Of a DNA stretch of 64,000 nucleotides, positions 12,090 through 23,347 are shown piece by piece. Within the stretch, counting starts at the first letter, position 1; each line of letters begins with the position of its first letter. The stretch is taken from NCBI RefSeq assembly GCF_037038585.1, contig NC_092560.1:84599549-84663548 (forward strand). The letters are read 5' to 3'. This stretch comes from Patagioenas fasciata (taxonomy: Eukaryota > Chordata > Aves > Columbiformes > Columbidae). The notes under the pieces are model-generated. The model was given only the letters and a program-made list of their open reading frames with translations. It was not told the origin of the DNA and did not search any database. A program made the translations under genes and the position numbers.

Positions 12090-12420
12090 CATGTGAGCAT
12101 ATATATAATAAATGCTTACATTTACCAGCGCTGATCTTATTGTACTGTGAATATATTTGCGTTACACGGCGCATAAAAACAACACCGGTTCTCACTTCTT
12201 CATTATATCACAGCAGCGAGGTAATGAATCCATTATGGTATTATTATTATTTGGCAGACAAGTAATTGGCCATGTCAGCCAACACCGCTATTCAAAGCTA
12301 TCGAGTGTAAACTTTTCTTTATGGTACTTTGACATTTAACAATATGCAACGCTTTCATTTCTTTTTTAAAAGGCTCTAAAAAGACAAAAGCGTAAGAAAC
12401 TGTGCATCTGAATCATCTAT
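12090..12420. promoter_or_regulatory. Enhancer-like non-coding block
   Basis: A compact, repeat-free and AT-rich block holds GAGGTAATGAATCCATTATG, ACAAGTAATTGGCCATG and GGCGCATAAAAACAAC words. Homeodomain and HOX/CDX-like cores cluster within about 250 bp. By composition it is one of the stronger candidates for a conserved enhancer here; conservation was not tested. Confidence 0.42.
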
Positions 12421-13960
12421 CCTGACTTTTAATATTGAATTCCTCCCTCAAAAGATACAGCGAAGATGAACATAGGTTGTAGTAGTAAATTCAATTCTTA
12501 ACCTTGGCGGAAGGTACATGACCCTGCATCAATTCTATAATGTTATTCTGAAAGAGAGCACAAAGATGAAACATAAAACACCGCGCGGATTTAACTTGCA
12601 ATACAATCCGAGTGGGCACTTGCGTGGTCACGGGTCCTTCCTACCAGCAACAGCTCCAATATTCCTATAAAGTTATCTTATACAAACCAAAAAGCCATAT
12701 ACCACGTAGCCTTTTCAGACTTCGAAGCACGTAGCGAACCCTGGTATATCTTATTTTTTCCATGCATCTGAAAGCTCAAACAGACAGCGCATTCACACCA
12801 TAAATATATCACCCGAGATACAAAAAACTCCCCTTGCTGTGCTCTCAGGGTTTAGAAAACACAAAGATTTCTGCTCAGTAAAGTGGGGTTTGATGGCCAA
12901 AATCGTCCCAGCGGACAACATATTTTTCACTTCAGTATTATTTTAAGAATTAAGGTTGCAACAAACAGAAAGCTTATATAGCAACTAACTAAAATTAATC
13001 TGGTTGCTGCTTGGTAAAAGCAAAGCAACTTCAAAACACACTTTGAAGTAGCTCACTCCAAGTGTTTTCTTTAGGAAAACACTCCGTTCTGACTCCATTA
13101 ACATCGCTGTTCCTCACCAAAATTGGTGCCAATTCCCAAAATCTTTTGGTTTGTTCGCATTTCAATTCTTGCAAAATACATTTTACCACAAGATCTCACA
13201 CCGAGTTCCCCCTTTTGGAAGCTCCAGCCCCCCCCCCCCCCATCAGCAGACACTGAACTCTGTGCTCACAGGGATAATTTCACCAAGTTTTCACCTTAAT
13301 TACTGAGTTTCTCACCTCCAAAGTAGAATTAAAAGCTTCCCGCCCTCACTTGTTTTAACATCACAACACCAGAACACACCAAAATACCTCAGCAAGTTTT
13401 AAAGCAGCCAAAATAGACACTTTAAATCTTGTTTTAGCATTCAGAACGTGCTTTTCAAACCTGAAGCACAGAACAACTCTGCAAAAGCAACAATGAGCGT
13501 AACCAGGATATTTCCATTAAAGCTTTTTCATAGATACATTAATACACAGACAAACATTTTCCCCGCCAAAAAACCATGTGCCACATTGCTTATTTTTCTA
13601 ATAAGAAGCTGATGTCCTAACCTCAAAAACACTTTTGATGTAACTTCTGTTCCACTCTACTGAAGGCAAAAGAAACTAAAGAAACAAAGTTTGCACCAGG
13701 CAAAGTTCCAGATTAACAGGCAGTTGTTCTCACAAAGTTTTATACTCGTGTTACTCACATTAAAGAGCAAAACACTGAGTTATAACTACTTTCTTTTGCA
13801 ATAACAACACAACACCACCCCCCCCCCATCAGCCTCAAATAATCACCCCCCAAACTCAACCCCAGCACACCCCCAGCTTCCAACACCACTTCCCAGCTAC
13901 AAAACATTCAGAAAAAGGCTAGAAAGCTACAAAAAAAAAGACATTTCTCCAGAGAGTAGT
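12421..13960. other. Unique sequence with two poly-C tracts
   Basis: No transposon or exon recognised. C14 at 13228-13241 and C10 at 13818-13827 are each followed by ATCAGC. The rest is AT-rich unique DNA. Confidence 0.4.
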
Positions 13961-14330
13961 TACCTGCAGCGCGGCCCCATGGCGGCAGCAGGCCCAGGGC
14001 CGCCCCTTTGTGATTGAAATGAGGAGCACACGGCCCGGCTTTTATGAACACCTGTGTCTGAAGCCCACAAATAATTAGCTTAGCCTCCCCGTTTCTCTCC
14101 AATAATGGTATAATTTGCCATGCCTTTCAGCCCCGGGACAGCTGGTGCTATTGAAAATCACCTCAGGATTAGGCCGCGACTCCCGGCCTCCCCCTTCGGG
14201 GGCTGCTGGCGTCGCCATGGCAACGCGCTCAGCCTGCAAATTATCACCTCTAATAACAAGGGGGAAAGTCTATCTGATTTCCTTCTGGTTATATCCATAA
14301 TAAAGGACAACGCGTGGAAATGGAACGGAG
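13961..14330. promoter_or_regulatory. Enhancer-like block around an RFX X-box
   Basis: The block combines GGCTTTTATGAACACC, ACAAATAATTAGCTTAGCC, an RFX X-box palindrome (annotated separately) and AAATTATCACCTCTAATAAC. It is repeat-free. The overlapping frames on both strands (60-128 codons) disagree with each other and match nothing known. Regulatory function is inferred from motifs. Confidence 0.45.
14211..14224. promoter_or_regulatory. RFX-type X-box (perfect inverted repeat)
   Basis: GTCGCCATGGCAAC fits the X-box consensus GTNRCC-N(0-3)-RGYAAC in both half-sites with a 2-bp spacer. RFX factors bind such sites in ciliary and neural genes and in MHC class II promoters. No promoter or gene start is seen here, so an enhancer site is more likely than a promoter element. 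Confidence 0.55.
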
Positions 14331-14368
14331 CTCTGGAAGCTGGAAAAGATCCTCGCGTGGCACGGGAA

Positions 14369-14502
14369 GGAGCAGATGGAGGGGTTTTGGGGGGCTCGGG
14401 GATGGGGTTGCGCTTGTGTTTGATGTTGGAAAACAGCCCCGCAACCCCAAGCTGGGGTTTGTGGAGCCCGTCAGCACCAGCTGGGCCACGGCACGAGGGC
14501 AA
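14369..14502 (+). repeat. 135-bp unclassified repeat, copy 1
   Basis: It runs from GGAGCAGATGGAGGGGTTTT to CACGAGGGCAA and includes TTGGAAAACAGCCCC and GTCAGCACCAGCTG. It matches the segment at 15014-15149 in the same orientation with substitutions and small indels. It is not CR1 and the family is not recognised. Confidence 0.75.
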
Positions 14503-14509
14503 TTAAATT

Positions 14510-14960
14510 AAACAGTATCCCCTACAAATAAAACAAAGAGTTCCAGAACAAATATGAGGCCTTGGGACTTATTTTTTAAATATTCTTTAAGCTTCAACCA
14601 TTCTTTGCTGCTACCGTTATCTCCGGGAGTGCTGAATAAAGCTATAGCTAAATAGAAAATTAAACGTATTCACGAGGTGTTAATGTCTACATCTTATTAT
14701 TTGCAGGCTCTCAGAGAACGCAAAAATAACTCCAAATACCGCTATGCCAGACACTGTTTTCTTGACCAATGTTGCTTCAGCACGCGATGAACTGGTTCAT
14801 TTTAATTGTTGGCAACAACTTTCTATTTGAATATGGCACGCGACAACACCTTTGAATGTTAAATATTGTCTGACACTTTGGAGTTGCTGTTGCTCTTCCC
14901 GTTTTCTGTAGGTCAACATATGGATCATGGCAATACCGTACAGGTCTGAAATATCTTTAT
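14510..14960. promoter_or_regulatory. Enhancer-like block between repeat copies
   Basis: Repeat-free AT-rich sequence with TTAAATATTCTTTAAGC, GAAAATTAAACGTATTC and TTTTAATTGTTGGCAACAAC words. It lies between two copies of a 135-bp repeat. No coding signal. Inference only. Confidence 0.4.
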
Positions 14961-15013
14961 GGGAAGCAGCCTGCGGTGCGACGAGTAACATGGGATGGGA
15001 TGGAGCCTGCGAT

Positions 15014-15149
15014 GGAGCAGATGGGAGGGGTTTTGGGGGGCTCAGGGATGAGGTTTCCATGGGGTCTCGCTTGTGTTGGATGTTGGAAAACAGCCCCACA
15101 AGCCTAAGCTGAGCCCATCAGCACCAGCTGTGCCATGGCACGAGGGCAA
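15014..15149 (+). repeat. 135-bp unclassified repeat, copy 2
   Basis: Same-orientation partner of 14369-14502, offset about 645 bp. Shared words include GGGGTTTTGGGGGGCTC, TTGGAAAACAGCCCC, TCAGCACCAGCTG and GCACGAGGGCAA. It carries a short extra segment (near 15055-15065) relative to copy 1 and lacks a few bases elsewhere. Confidence 0.75.
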
Positions 15150-16143
15150 CGGTGGGGGTCTCCGCCATGGGGAGCCACGCAGGCACGTGTCCCCCCAAAA
15201 AACACCTCAAATATGGCTCCAGGGCTCCCCAAAACACACGGGGAGCGTCCTCTGCAAAGGATTCAGAGGCTCCTCTCCCACCATCCCTCCTGCTTACCGG
15301 GAGCAAAGAAAACGGAGGTGGCCCCAAATCCCACCGCAGTGGGAGGGAAAGCTACATTTTTGCCTCAAAATGCCATTTTTAGCCCTTGGCTGGACACTGC
15401 AGGCAAGAAGATGGGGAGGATCTGGGGAGAACTCAACGCTTTGCTTCTTACATGAGTGCAACTTGCAGCACCTCACAGCCCATTCCTTCCTTAGCTATGA
15501 AAAGGCACAGAGAAGTAATAAAAACCTGGGAAGTAAACAAATAAATATATAGAGTGTTACATTAAAATGTTTCCTGAGCGGAATTTCATCTGTTGATAAA
15601 GCCAAGAAAACAGAGGGGATAGAAATTGTGAATTTTACCTTCCTCTGAGCTAAGAAACTGTGCGGGACTCTGAGGCAAGACTAATGCAATCTGAGATTGC
15701 TCTGTATTCCATCAGGTTCTTCTGCAAGGCTCTCCCTTGCTGCTGGGCTAGTGAGATAGCTCCCACTAAGCCAAATCCCCATTTGCCTTCGTAGCTGGAT
15801 GATTTATTTCTATCCTCAGTGGTCCAAGAACTCCTCGCCGTGTTTAACAGCCTCTGCTCCTGGGTTTGGTCCGTACGGTCCGTGTACGAGCGAGGCCAAT
15901 GTGATGTTCTGAATAGCAACGGGGAGGTGGAGAGGAAGCAACGTGGAAGGGCAAGACCCGCTCAGGCATGAAGATGTGGAGATCATAAGAAGTCATCATA
16001 AGAAGTCAGGGGCTGGAGTTCACATCGCCCCCTGCCCAGGGCTGACACGATGGTTAATTCGTGCGAGCCGGTGAGCTCGGCTGTGCTACCAGGGCAATGT
16101 TTCCTCAAGGATGACACGTCCCTGTGTAACTCCTGCCGTGCAT
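15150..16143. other. Unique GC-richer then AT-rich sequence
   Basis: 15150-15430 is GC-rich with several overlapping open frames on both strands (up to 159 codons). None is repeated, spliced or domain-like, so they are taken as chance. 15430-16143 shows nothing recognisable. Confidence 0.3.
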
Positions 16144-16510
16144 TCACAGAATCCCAGAATGTCAGGGGTTGAAGGGCCCTGGAAAGCTCATCCAGTGCAA
16201 TCCCCCATGGAGCAGGAACACCCAGCTGAGGTTCCACAGGAAGGGGTCCAGGCGGGTTTGAATGGCTGCAGAGAAGGAGACTCCACAACCTCCCTGGGCA
16301 GCCTGGGCCAGGCTCTGCCACCCTCACCCCCAACAAGTTGCTTCTCAAATTTAAGTGGAACCTCCTGTGTTCCAGTTTGCACCCATTGCCCCTTGTCCTG
16401 TCACTGGTTGTCACCGAGAAGAGCCTGGTTCCATCCTCCTGACACTGCCCCTTTCCATATTGATCCCCATGAATGAGTCCCCCCTCAGTCTCCTCTTCTC
16501 CAAGCTCCAG
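16144..16510 (-). mobile_element. CR1 LINE, 5'-truncated, ~370 bp
   Basis: On the minus strand the element ends in ...CCTGACATTCTGGGATTCTG. The plus strand shows GGAAAGCTCATCCAGTGCAA, CTCCACAACCTCCCTGGGCA and CCCCTTGTCCTGTCACTGGT. It belongs to the same subfamily as the copies at 17992, 26620 and 44939. The antisense frame keeps the ORF2 C-terminal relic [18 protein letters not shown]. Confidence 0.93.
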
Positions 16511-17991
16511 ACCTTGCAGACCGTTAAACTCCCGCTAATCCGGCTCTACCGACATCCTTACCTGCAGGTCCCTTATTAACGGCAGATTTATTTTCGGGAA
16601 GCGGGTTCCCAAGCAGCTTGGAGATTGCTGATCCACGAACTAATGAACCTTCTTATTTATCCCTGGTTCTAGTTTTCCCTCCCAAGTTCTCTGCAACCAA
16701 CCTGCTATTTGGCGTTGAACAATTAATTTCTCCTTTCTGCCTGCTTTATTTTTGCCTTCTTTTGCCTTTTTTTCCCCCCTATAAACAGGACAGATGGTTT
16801 ACAAGGACTTTCAGGAACCCTTTGACAACTCCCTCATGAGATGTTATTAAGGGAGCTAAGTAGACATGGGGTGAAAGGTAAAGTATTGTCATAGAAACTA
16901 TGGAAACCAAGGAGTATGAAGCCATGTGCAATTTTTTTAAAGATGTTTTCAAAGGGAAAGGAAAAATAAAGCTATTAAAAAAGCCAGATTCTAAAAAATG
17001 GAACCTTTGCATTGGAAAAGTGTTATTTTGCAGGTGTTCTTGTGCATGTTGTATAGACAGGAACGCATATTTGGGGGGTGTCTGCACCCCTATATTTGCA
17101 CCCTGGAAATCCAAATGGTTATTTCCTTTAAGTCATACATATGAATAAAGGATAAAGAGTTATCAGGAAATCATCTCGGGGGAACTCAAGAGATAATTAT
17201 CCTAAATTTCCAGAAAAAATACGTGATGATAATGAGGTAATAAATCCCCGAAAATATATTAGAAAGCTTCACAAAACCCGCGTCCGTCACCCCAAACTCC
17301 AGCTCGGTCCAAGCGATCGCATCCCAAACGCCTTTTGTATCATTCCCCCAATTCTGGCTGAACCCATCCCCAGCACCAGCTGTGTTTTCCTGCGGATAAT
17401 CAACGGTGGTTATTGAGGAGCACGTTATCAAGAGCGTGTTTCTGTGCAGCCCTAAGAGAAACCTTTTCTTTAGGGGGAATTTCCCTATCATGGCGATTTT
17501 CATCTACTCAATACATAAATTGTAATCTCATACCGACTAAACCATGTTGTATATCAACGGGTTTGACTGATATCTGAGGATATTCTGTCAGTGTGTTTGC
17601 CTGTGGATTGTTGTAACCTTCATCTTTTCATCTATTCTTCGTTATTTGGGAGGAGAAATAAACAACAAGACGGCAAGAACTGCGGTCCGTGGGAAATCAA
17701 TGTATCCTATTTGGCAAGAAAGCTGAAGAGTTGATTTTGGGCTTGATTTTGGTGATGTTTTTAAGGTTTTATTATTATATTATTGTATTTTTTTCAGATC
17801 CAGCCCAGAGGTGATGGGTCACAGCTGTAAAGATGAATCTCTATTAGACCTTTATGCGGGTCTAGAACTTAACACCAAGTCTCTTATATTTAAGAGAATT
17901 GCGCCGGCCATCTGGTTCATGACTATATCAAGACAGCTTTTCTATATAGATGTAAAGAAAACTCTCCACTGGAAAGCTCTGAATATCCCGG
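16511..17991. other. Unique AT-rich non-coding sequence
   Basis: No repeat or exon recognised. A motif-dense patch occurs at about 17100-17260, with AGAGATAATTATCC and GAGGTAATAAATCC. The frame at 16779-17114 on the minus strand has no recognisable domain. Confidence 0.3.
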
Positions 17992-18060
17992 CGGGGGGAT
18001 TGCACTGGATGAGCTTTCCAGGTCCCTTCAACCCCTGACACTCTGGGATTCTGTGACTCT
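17992..18060 (+). mobile_element. CR1 LINE, extreme 3' end only
   Basis: About 65 bp of the CR1 tail: GCACTGGATGAGCTTTCCAG, then CCCTTCAACCCCTGACACT and GGGATTCTGTGA. A very short 5'-truncated insertion of the same subfamily as 26620-27402. Confidence 0.88.
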
Positions 18061-18479
18061 GACATCCCAAAGCCATCGCCTTTCCCTACCACAAGAATAA
18101 TCACTGTTTCTTCTTAGCTACGATTCCCTGAGCTGGAAGCTGCCGATCCCAGCACATCCACGCAAATCCAAGGATTATAACTATACCAGAAAAATAATAT
18201 CAGCATCCCGGAGGCGTCTGGTCCCACACTTGGGCTCTTGGCTCCGAGGACAGAGATGTCACCTCTCCAGGTCTGTGTCACCCTCCTCATCCACAAGTAT
18301 TTTCCACTCAAGATCTCAATTGAACTTCTTCCCTTGGTCCTGCATCACTTTCTCATCCCCATATTTCTATGAAATAATTTTCATACGTAGCTACACATTT
18401 TTCATTACTGAGTAAACCAGCACGTTCACACTCGTTTCCTGAGCCCAGTCGTGTCACACAATCAAAATAAGACCTTATA
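18061..18479. other. Unique non-coding sequence
   Basis: No repeat, RNA or exon recognised. Confidence 0.3.
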
Positions 18480-18960
18480 AACAAATTTAGCGCCTTTATT
18501 TTGGAAATACCAAGCAAAAATAGAAACTTTTTTCCCTATGATACGATTTGGGTGTAAAATTTAATTTGTATTCAAACAAAGGAAGGGAGGAAATTATCAC
18601 TGCGAGTCTAATATTTCCTCCCAGAGGAAAGCTATTTCTGCTTGTCGCCTTTATTATTTCCATACGCTTCGTAATTCAAGTATTGCTCCTGCTCATTAAG
18701 CTTAAACCTTGATTGATCAGTTATCCTCATTTTAGAAACAATAACGCACGCCGCGGGGCTGATATTAATTGATGTTTTCCTTCAGCAATGAATGATTCGG
18801 CACCAATTCTGCGCGCTGGCCCTTCCTGGGTCAAACAAGAGGGAAAAGCCCATTTTGGGATGCCAGGCCCAGGAAAAACGCACCCTTATGGATAACAACA
18901 CCCGCTCCGGACATCTCGCTTAGGTTTTTATTAATATAGCGCGTTCCTCGTGGGGATGGG
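18480..18960. promoter_or_regulatory. Enhancer-like non-coding block
   Basis: Repeat-free, with GAGGAAATTATCACTGCG, TTCGTAATTCAAG, CTTGATTGATCAG (PBX/HOX-like TGATTGAT) and GATATTAATTGATG. CpG-containing words flank AT-rich cores, as is typical of conserved elements. Not tested by alignment. Confidence 0.42.
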
Positions 18961-20713
18961 GAGCAAATTTGTTGTTTTAGTGATTCCGCGCAACTTATGT
19001 TTCATCCTAGAGCCGCAGGCGAGGGCTCAGCTGTTTGGTCCAGCAAAACCCAGCAACCCAACCCTCTGGGGATGCCACAATTAGTGTCCTGGGCTGGTTG
19101 TAGGTGTTTCTATGACCTTTAAAGCGCTCGACGACTTGGTTCCCACTTACTGGAGCAAGCGGCTCCCATCAGACGGCACAAGTTGGTAGCGGGAGCGGCT
19201 CGGTTTTCAAAGGGATGGAGCTGAGTGTTTCCATCCTCAACACGGGGCCAATTATACAGCTGGACATCTCGTAAGGACTGCAGGATACCTACGGTTTCAG
19301 GCCCTCGTATGACCTCAAGTTATAATTAAGCGCAAACAACGCAGCCAGGGACTATGAGCCAAGCTGGTCCTTGCCAGAGCACCTTGAAGTCAATGCTCTG
19401 GTGTTCCAGAGTTATATTTACCTCTGTCATCAAAACTCACCTCCAAAACTGCAGTACAGCAGCGCTTCTCTCTATTAAAAATAAAACAAGGGTGTACAGG
19501 ATGCAGGAATAAACTTCTGAAGGTCAAAACCTTCATAACCTGTGGGTTTTCTGGACGTACAAGTCCTATTAACGCTAATTGGAAAGCGCAGCGTGGAGTA
19601 AACGGCCCGACTTCCATATTTATCTAACAGATTGGAGACATATCAGGCAACTACGTGAGTAATAAATGAGCACGCTGGAAGTTCAGGTGAGGAATTTCTG
19701 ACCTCCCCGCACCCGGGATAAACAATATAATCAGAGAAATAGCTGAGGACCTTGCGTCCCTCCAAATAACAAGCTGTTCTGACCCCGGGTCTGAGCAAAC
19801 AGCAGCCCAGGGTGAGGGATTGATGCCACCCGCACACAAAAACCCTCTTGTTTTGCACCGTCTCAGCCATTCCAGACAGAATCTGTCTTTCTGATGTTCA
19901 AAGTCGGACCTAGGCCCAGCAGGTTGCGGCTGAAATTAAAACTGGTGCTAAAAAGATGGATCTAGAGAGGATTTTCTTTGGGCTTGAAAGGCGCTTATTT
20001 CTTCCTGGTTTAAATTTCAGTGATTTTCGAGCGCAAAAAATACCAGTAAGTAGTTCCATTATGCCGAAATATTCAGTAAGTGTATAGAAATATTTCCTAG
20101 CGATACAGGTTTCATGGACAGTTGCAGTAAACTGAAGATTAAATTATTGTCAACAACGCTAATTTTGGGTCTACCCGCTGCCAGACTCTGGGCTTGACGC
20201 ATTACCCTAAACGACAAGAGAAATGAAAGCTTATGAATCGGCCTCGCAGCTCTGAGGCATCTATGGTTAAATAGAACTTGATTTAAAACTTGTGTTTGGT
20301 GTATCAGTGTGATTATCCAAACCTCAGCTACATCCCTTGCTGTCAACTTCCTAATAATTTGCTTTCCAATTCTTGCGTTCCCAGAATTGATTGCGAACCC
20401 AAGTCGCCCTACCTTGGAGAATTAAGTCACTTCAAAGGTTTGATAGAATTGACTAGAAGTTGCCAACAAGCACAGCTGGCCCCGGTGCGAAACGGCGCGG
20501 TTTGCCCACAGGAACGGTTTGCACGCTCACCCCCATGGCGTGGTGGAGGGGTTGCTTTTGCTGCTGTTATAATTCATAAATACGCCATAAAAACCCTCTG
20601 TTCCCATCCGTGGGACGCTGCCAGTCATACCCATAATGGCCTCTTGGTTTCTCCTGGCTTCAGTGCACCCGTATCAGAGGGTGCAGATTAATTACTCTGG
20701 GGAAGAGCGGCCG
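18961..20713. other. Unique sequence with an enhancer-like 3' patch
   Basis: No repeat recognised up to 20713. At 20560-20700 a HOX/CDX-like GCCATAAAA (20584-20592), a 7-bp inverted repeat TGCACCC/GGGTGCA (20664-20685) and GATTAATTACTC cluster. The 133-codon frame at 20290-20691 covers this patch and is not credible as a gene. Confidence 0.32.
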
Positions 20714-20785
20714 GAAAGCGCCTGGTGGAAAAGGACCCTGGGGGCTGAACATGAACCAGAGTGTGCCCAGGTGGCAAAATAAGGA
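20714..20785 (+). mobile_element. CR1 LINE internal fragment
   Basis: GGTGGAAAAGGACCCTGGGG runs into GGCTGAACATGAACCAGAG and TGTGCCCAGGTGGC, matching the part of CR1 ORF2 also seen at 55334. Bases between the two pieces are deleted relative to the usual CR1 order. Both ends are eroded. Confidence 0.7.
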
Positions 20786-22639
20786 AGAACTTTCTTGCCA
20801 TCAAAGCTGAGAAGGCTCAGGAACAAGTTCCTAACAGCAGCCACATCGCCAAGAAAGTAATCTCAGGATGGAGCTTGCAGCACCAGTAATTCAAGTTATT
20901 TATCCAACCATTAAGACCTACCCAGCCCTAGTTCACATGTCCCAGTATCTTCTACTGCAGCAGGTTAAGAGTGTATTTTATTTCGAGCATTGAATTTCGG
21001 AAGGCAGAAATCATTCTCTTACTGCATCGAGCTCTGGCGAGGGTATTCATATCGTGTATTTCAAATATCTGATTTATGAGCAGGAAATAGCGACCTCGCT
21101 GCCCTGTCAATATGGTCCCGTAAAATGATTCAAACCACTTAGTTCCATTAATCATCCAGGGAGCAGAGCAGCTCTCTGAACCGCTCGCCATGTAACCACT
21201 TAATTAACTCAAATGACAGATATGTGCCAGAAACTGAACCTGGCTCTAAACCCAAGTTTCGGATTCAAGTCCTTTTTCCAAAGGAAGATTTTTGCCTAAG
21301 GCGAACGCACGGGAGCCGATAGAACACGGCGGGAGTTGGATGTACACAACCCAACCGCGGCCAGGCTGCCCAAAGCCACTACCAGCTTATTTGCACTGAG
21401 CTGCTGATCTATTATCTACACAGAAAATTTGGGTTTCGGTGTCCCAGGATCACCTGTAATAAGTAATAAGGTTGGAGAAAGGCGCCACCACTGAGCAGTG
21501 CCGGAGGGCTCCGCTGTGACAGTGGCTTTTCTTACCATATACAAAAGCAAAGCTCCAGGCACCCTGAGAGAAGTCGGACTGATTTCTGTAGCCGCCAAGC
21601 AAAGTCCCGCTGTGTTTTTGCAGCAGAAGATGGGCAAAGTCTTTGAAAGAATTCAGCAGCTTGAGCTTTCAACCCACCTCGTCCTATAAAAAGCTGAATT
21701 GAGCCCAGGAAATGCCAAACCAAGTGCTGCTCCTTTGGTTAGAAAGGACAAGGTTGCCCAGGGCTTATCTGAAGTGTCACCTTACCTCCAAAGCAGTGGG
21801 GGAAACAAAAAGTGGCTTATAAAGGAATCTGCATTTCTTTGGCCAGGTATTTAGATTTAATGTTTTAAGGCATCCGAACCTGCTCAAATGAACCTGCAAA
21901 TCCTTTGGACATCGTTTATCTCCACATTTAATTTAAACTGCTACCATCAGCCCATCATCAAAAGGCCCGAGGGAGCTGGCCCACAAACTGAATGTGGCCC
22001 TAATCCCTTGGAACCAGATGGCACTGATTTACACACCTCATAATCCTTCCAGTTTACCTGGGGGTCTGTGCCAAATGAGACAGAGAAAACTTCATCTCTG
22101 CCTGTTTTCCCAAGGCTTTCAGCAACGCCAGTTGCAGATAAATTTAGCTCCTAATATCCCACAATATCGTGTTATCTGATAAAGAATTGTCACGCCTACT
22201 GCAAACACAAGCGGTGCCGCTCTTCCCCCCATCACCAGACTTGATAAAACAGTTGGGTCACATCCACCGGCCAACGGAGACAGCGATAAGAGCTTTGAGC
22301 AAGTCACCTTGAAGCTGATAACAGACTCCTTCGGGTATCGGCTCGGTGCTAACGAGTTGGAACAAACACACGGATGGGCACTGTGGATATGGCTGCCATT
22401 GGAGGGCTGTTCGCGCTCAACCTTGGGGTGGGCAACACCGGGACGGAGCCGGCAGGATGGTCATTGCCCCACTCTGCCCTTGACCGGCTGTTTCCAGCTG
22501 GACTCACACGTTCACTGGGAGAGCAGCCAAGCATCACGTGGCAGAAACACTTGTGACTTGACCGAGGAGGAGAGGAATAAGAACAACATAGTCACTCAAA
22601 GTCCAGCATATGTATCAAAACACCGGCCCCAAGATGACC
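20786..22639. promoter_or_regulatory. Unique stretch with enhancer-like patches
   Basis: AT-rich patches lie at 20960-21200 (TTCCATTAATCATCC) and 21840-22200 (TTTAATTTAAACTGC; CACAATATCGTGTTATC). The 79-codon minus-strand frame at 20952-21191 starts with a Met and covers the first patch, but has no recognisable domain. Inference only. Confidence 0.3.
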
Positions 22640-23347
22640 CTGCACCAGCACTGGTGTGGCCAGCAGGCCCAGGGCAGCGACCGTCCCTGTGCTGGGACCT
22701 GGGGAGGACAAAGCACCAATCCTGGGGGCAGTTTTGGGAGCTCAAAATGGCGGCACCAGAGTCACCTCAGGGCTCAAAATGGCGACACCAGGAGCACCAG
22801 AATCACCTCAGGGCTCAAAATGGCAGCACCAGAATCACCTGAGGGCTCAAAATGGCGGCACCAGACTCACCTCAGGGCTCAAAATGGTGGCCCTGGGGGT
22901 ACCAGGATCACCTCAGGGCTCAGAATGGTGGCCAGAGGGGTGGTGGGATCACCTCACAAGAAAGGCCTTGAGGCGCTGGAGCGAGTTGAGAGAAGGGAAC
23001 GGAGCTGGGGAAGGGGCTGGAGCACAAGTGTGATGGGAGCGGCTGAGGGGCCTGGGGTGTTCAGCTGGAGAACAGGAGCTGAGGGGAGACAGGGACACAA
23101 AGAAACGGCCTCAGGTTGCGCCAGGGGAGGTTGAGGTTGGATGTGGGGAACAATTTCTTCCCCAAAGGGCTGTGGGGCATTGGAACAGGCTGCCCAGGGC
23201 AGTGCTGGAGTCACCATCCCTGGAGGGGTTGACAATACACACAGATGAGGTTCTCAGGGACGTGGGGTAGTGCAGGGGTGGTTAATGGTTGGACTCAATG
23301 ATCTTGGAGGTCTCCTCCATCCAGAATCATTTTGATTCTAGGATCAC
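22640..23347 (+). mobile_element. CR1 LINE, ~710 bp, with internal VNTR
   Basis: Canonical order of a CR1 3' end: GTGTGGCCAGCAGG, CAGTTTTGGG, a tandem repeat (22736-22956), GGCGCTGGAGCGAGTTGAGA, GGCTGAGGGG, GTTCAGCTGGAGAACAGG, CAATTTCTTCCCCAAAGGGC, GGCAGTGCTGGAG, GGTTGGACTCAATGATCTTG and an ATTTTGATTCTAGGATCAC tail. The ORF2 C-terminal relic reads HWNRLP-like around the CAATTTCTTCCCC region. The VNTR breaks the ORF2 frame. Confidence 0.95.
22736..22956 (+). repeat. 32/41-bp minisatellite inside CR1, 6 units
   Basis: Six tandem units begin GGGCTCAAAATGG (first GGGAGCTCAAAATGG) and end TCACCTCA. Unit lengths are about 34, 41, 32, 32, 41 and 41 bp; the 41-bp units carry about 9 extra bases. Neither 32 nor 41 is a multiple of 3, so the array is not an in-frame protein repeat. 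It sits exactly where the ordinary CR1 reads CAGTTTTGGGCCCCTCACCT. Confidence 0.92.

Noticed and set aside
13228..13833. Two poly-C tracts each followed by ATCAGC as a repeat family
   Set aside because: The similarity is limited to the C run and six bases; likely coincidence.
22309..23134. Overlapping 177- and 174-codon plus-strand frames
   Set aside because: They run through CR1 and its minisatellite; they reflect the repeat, not a host gene.
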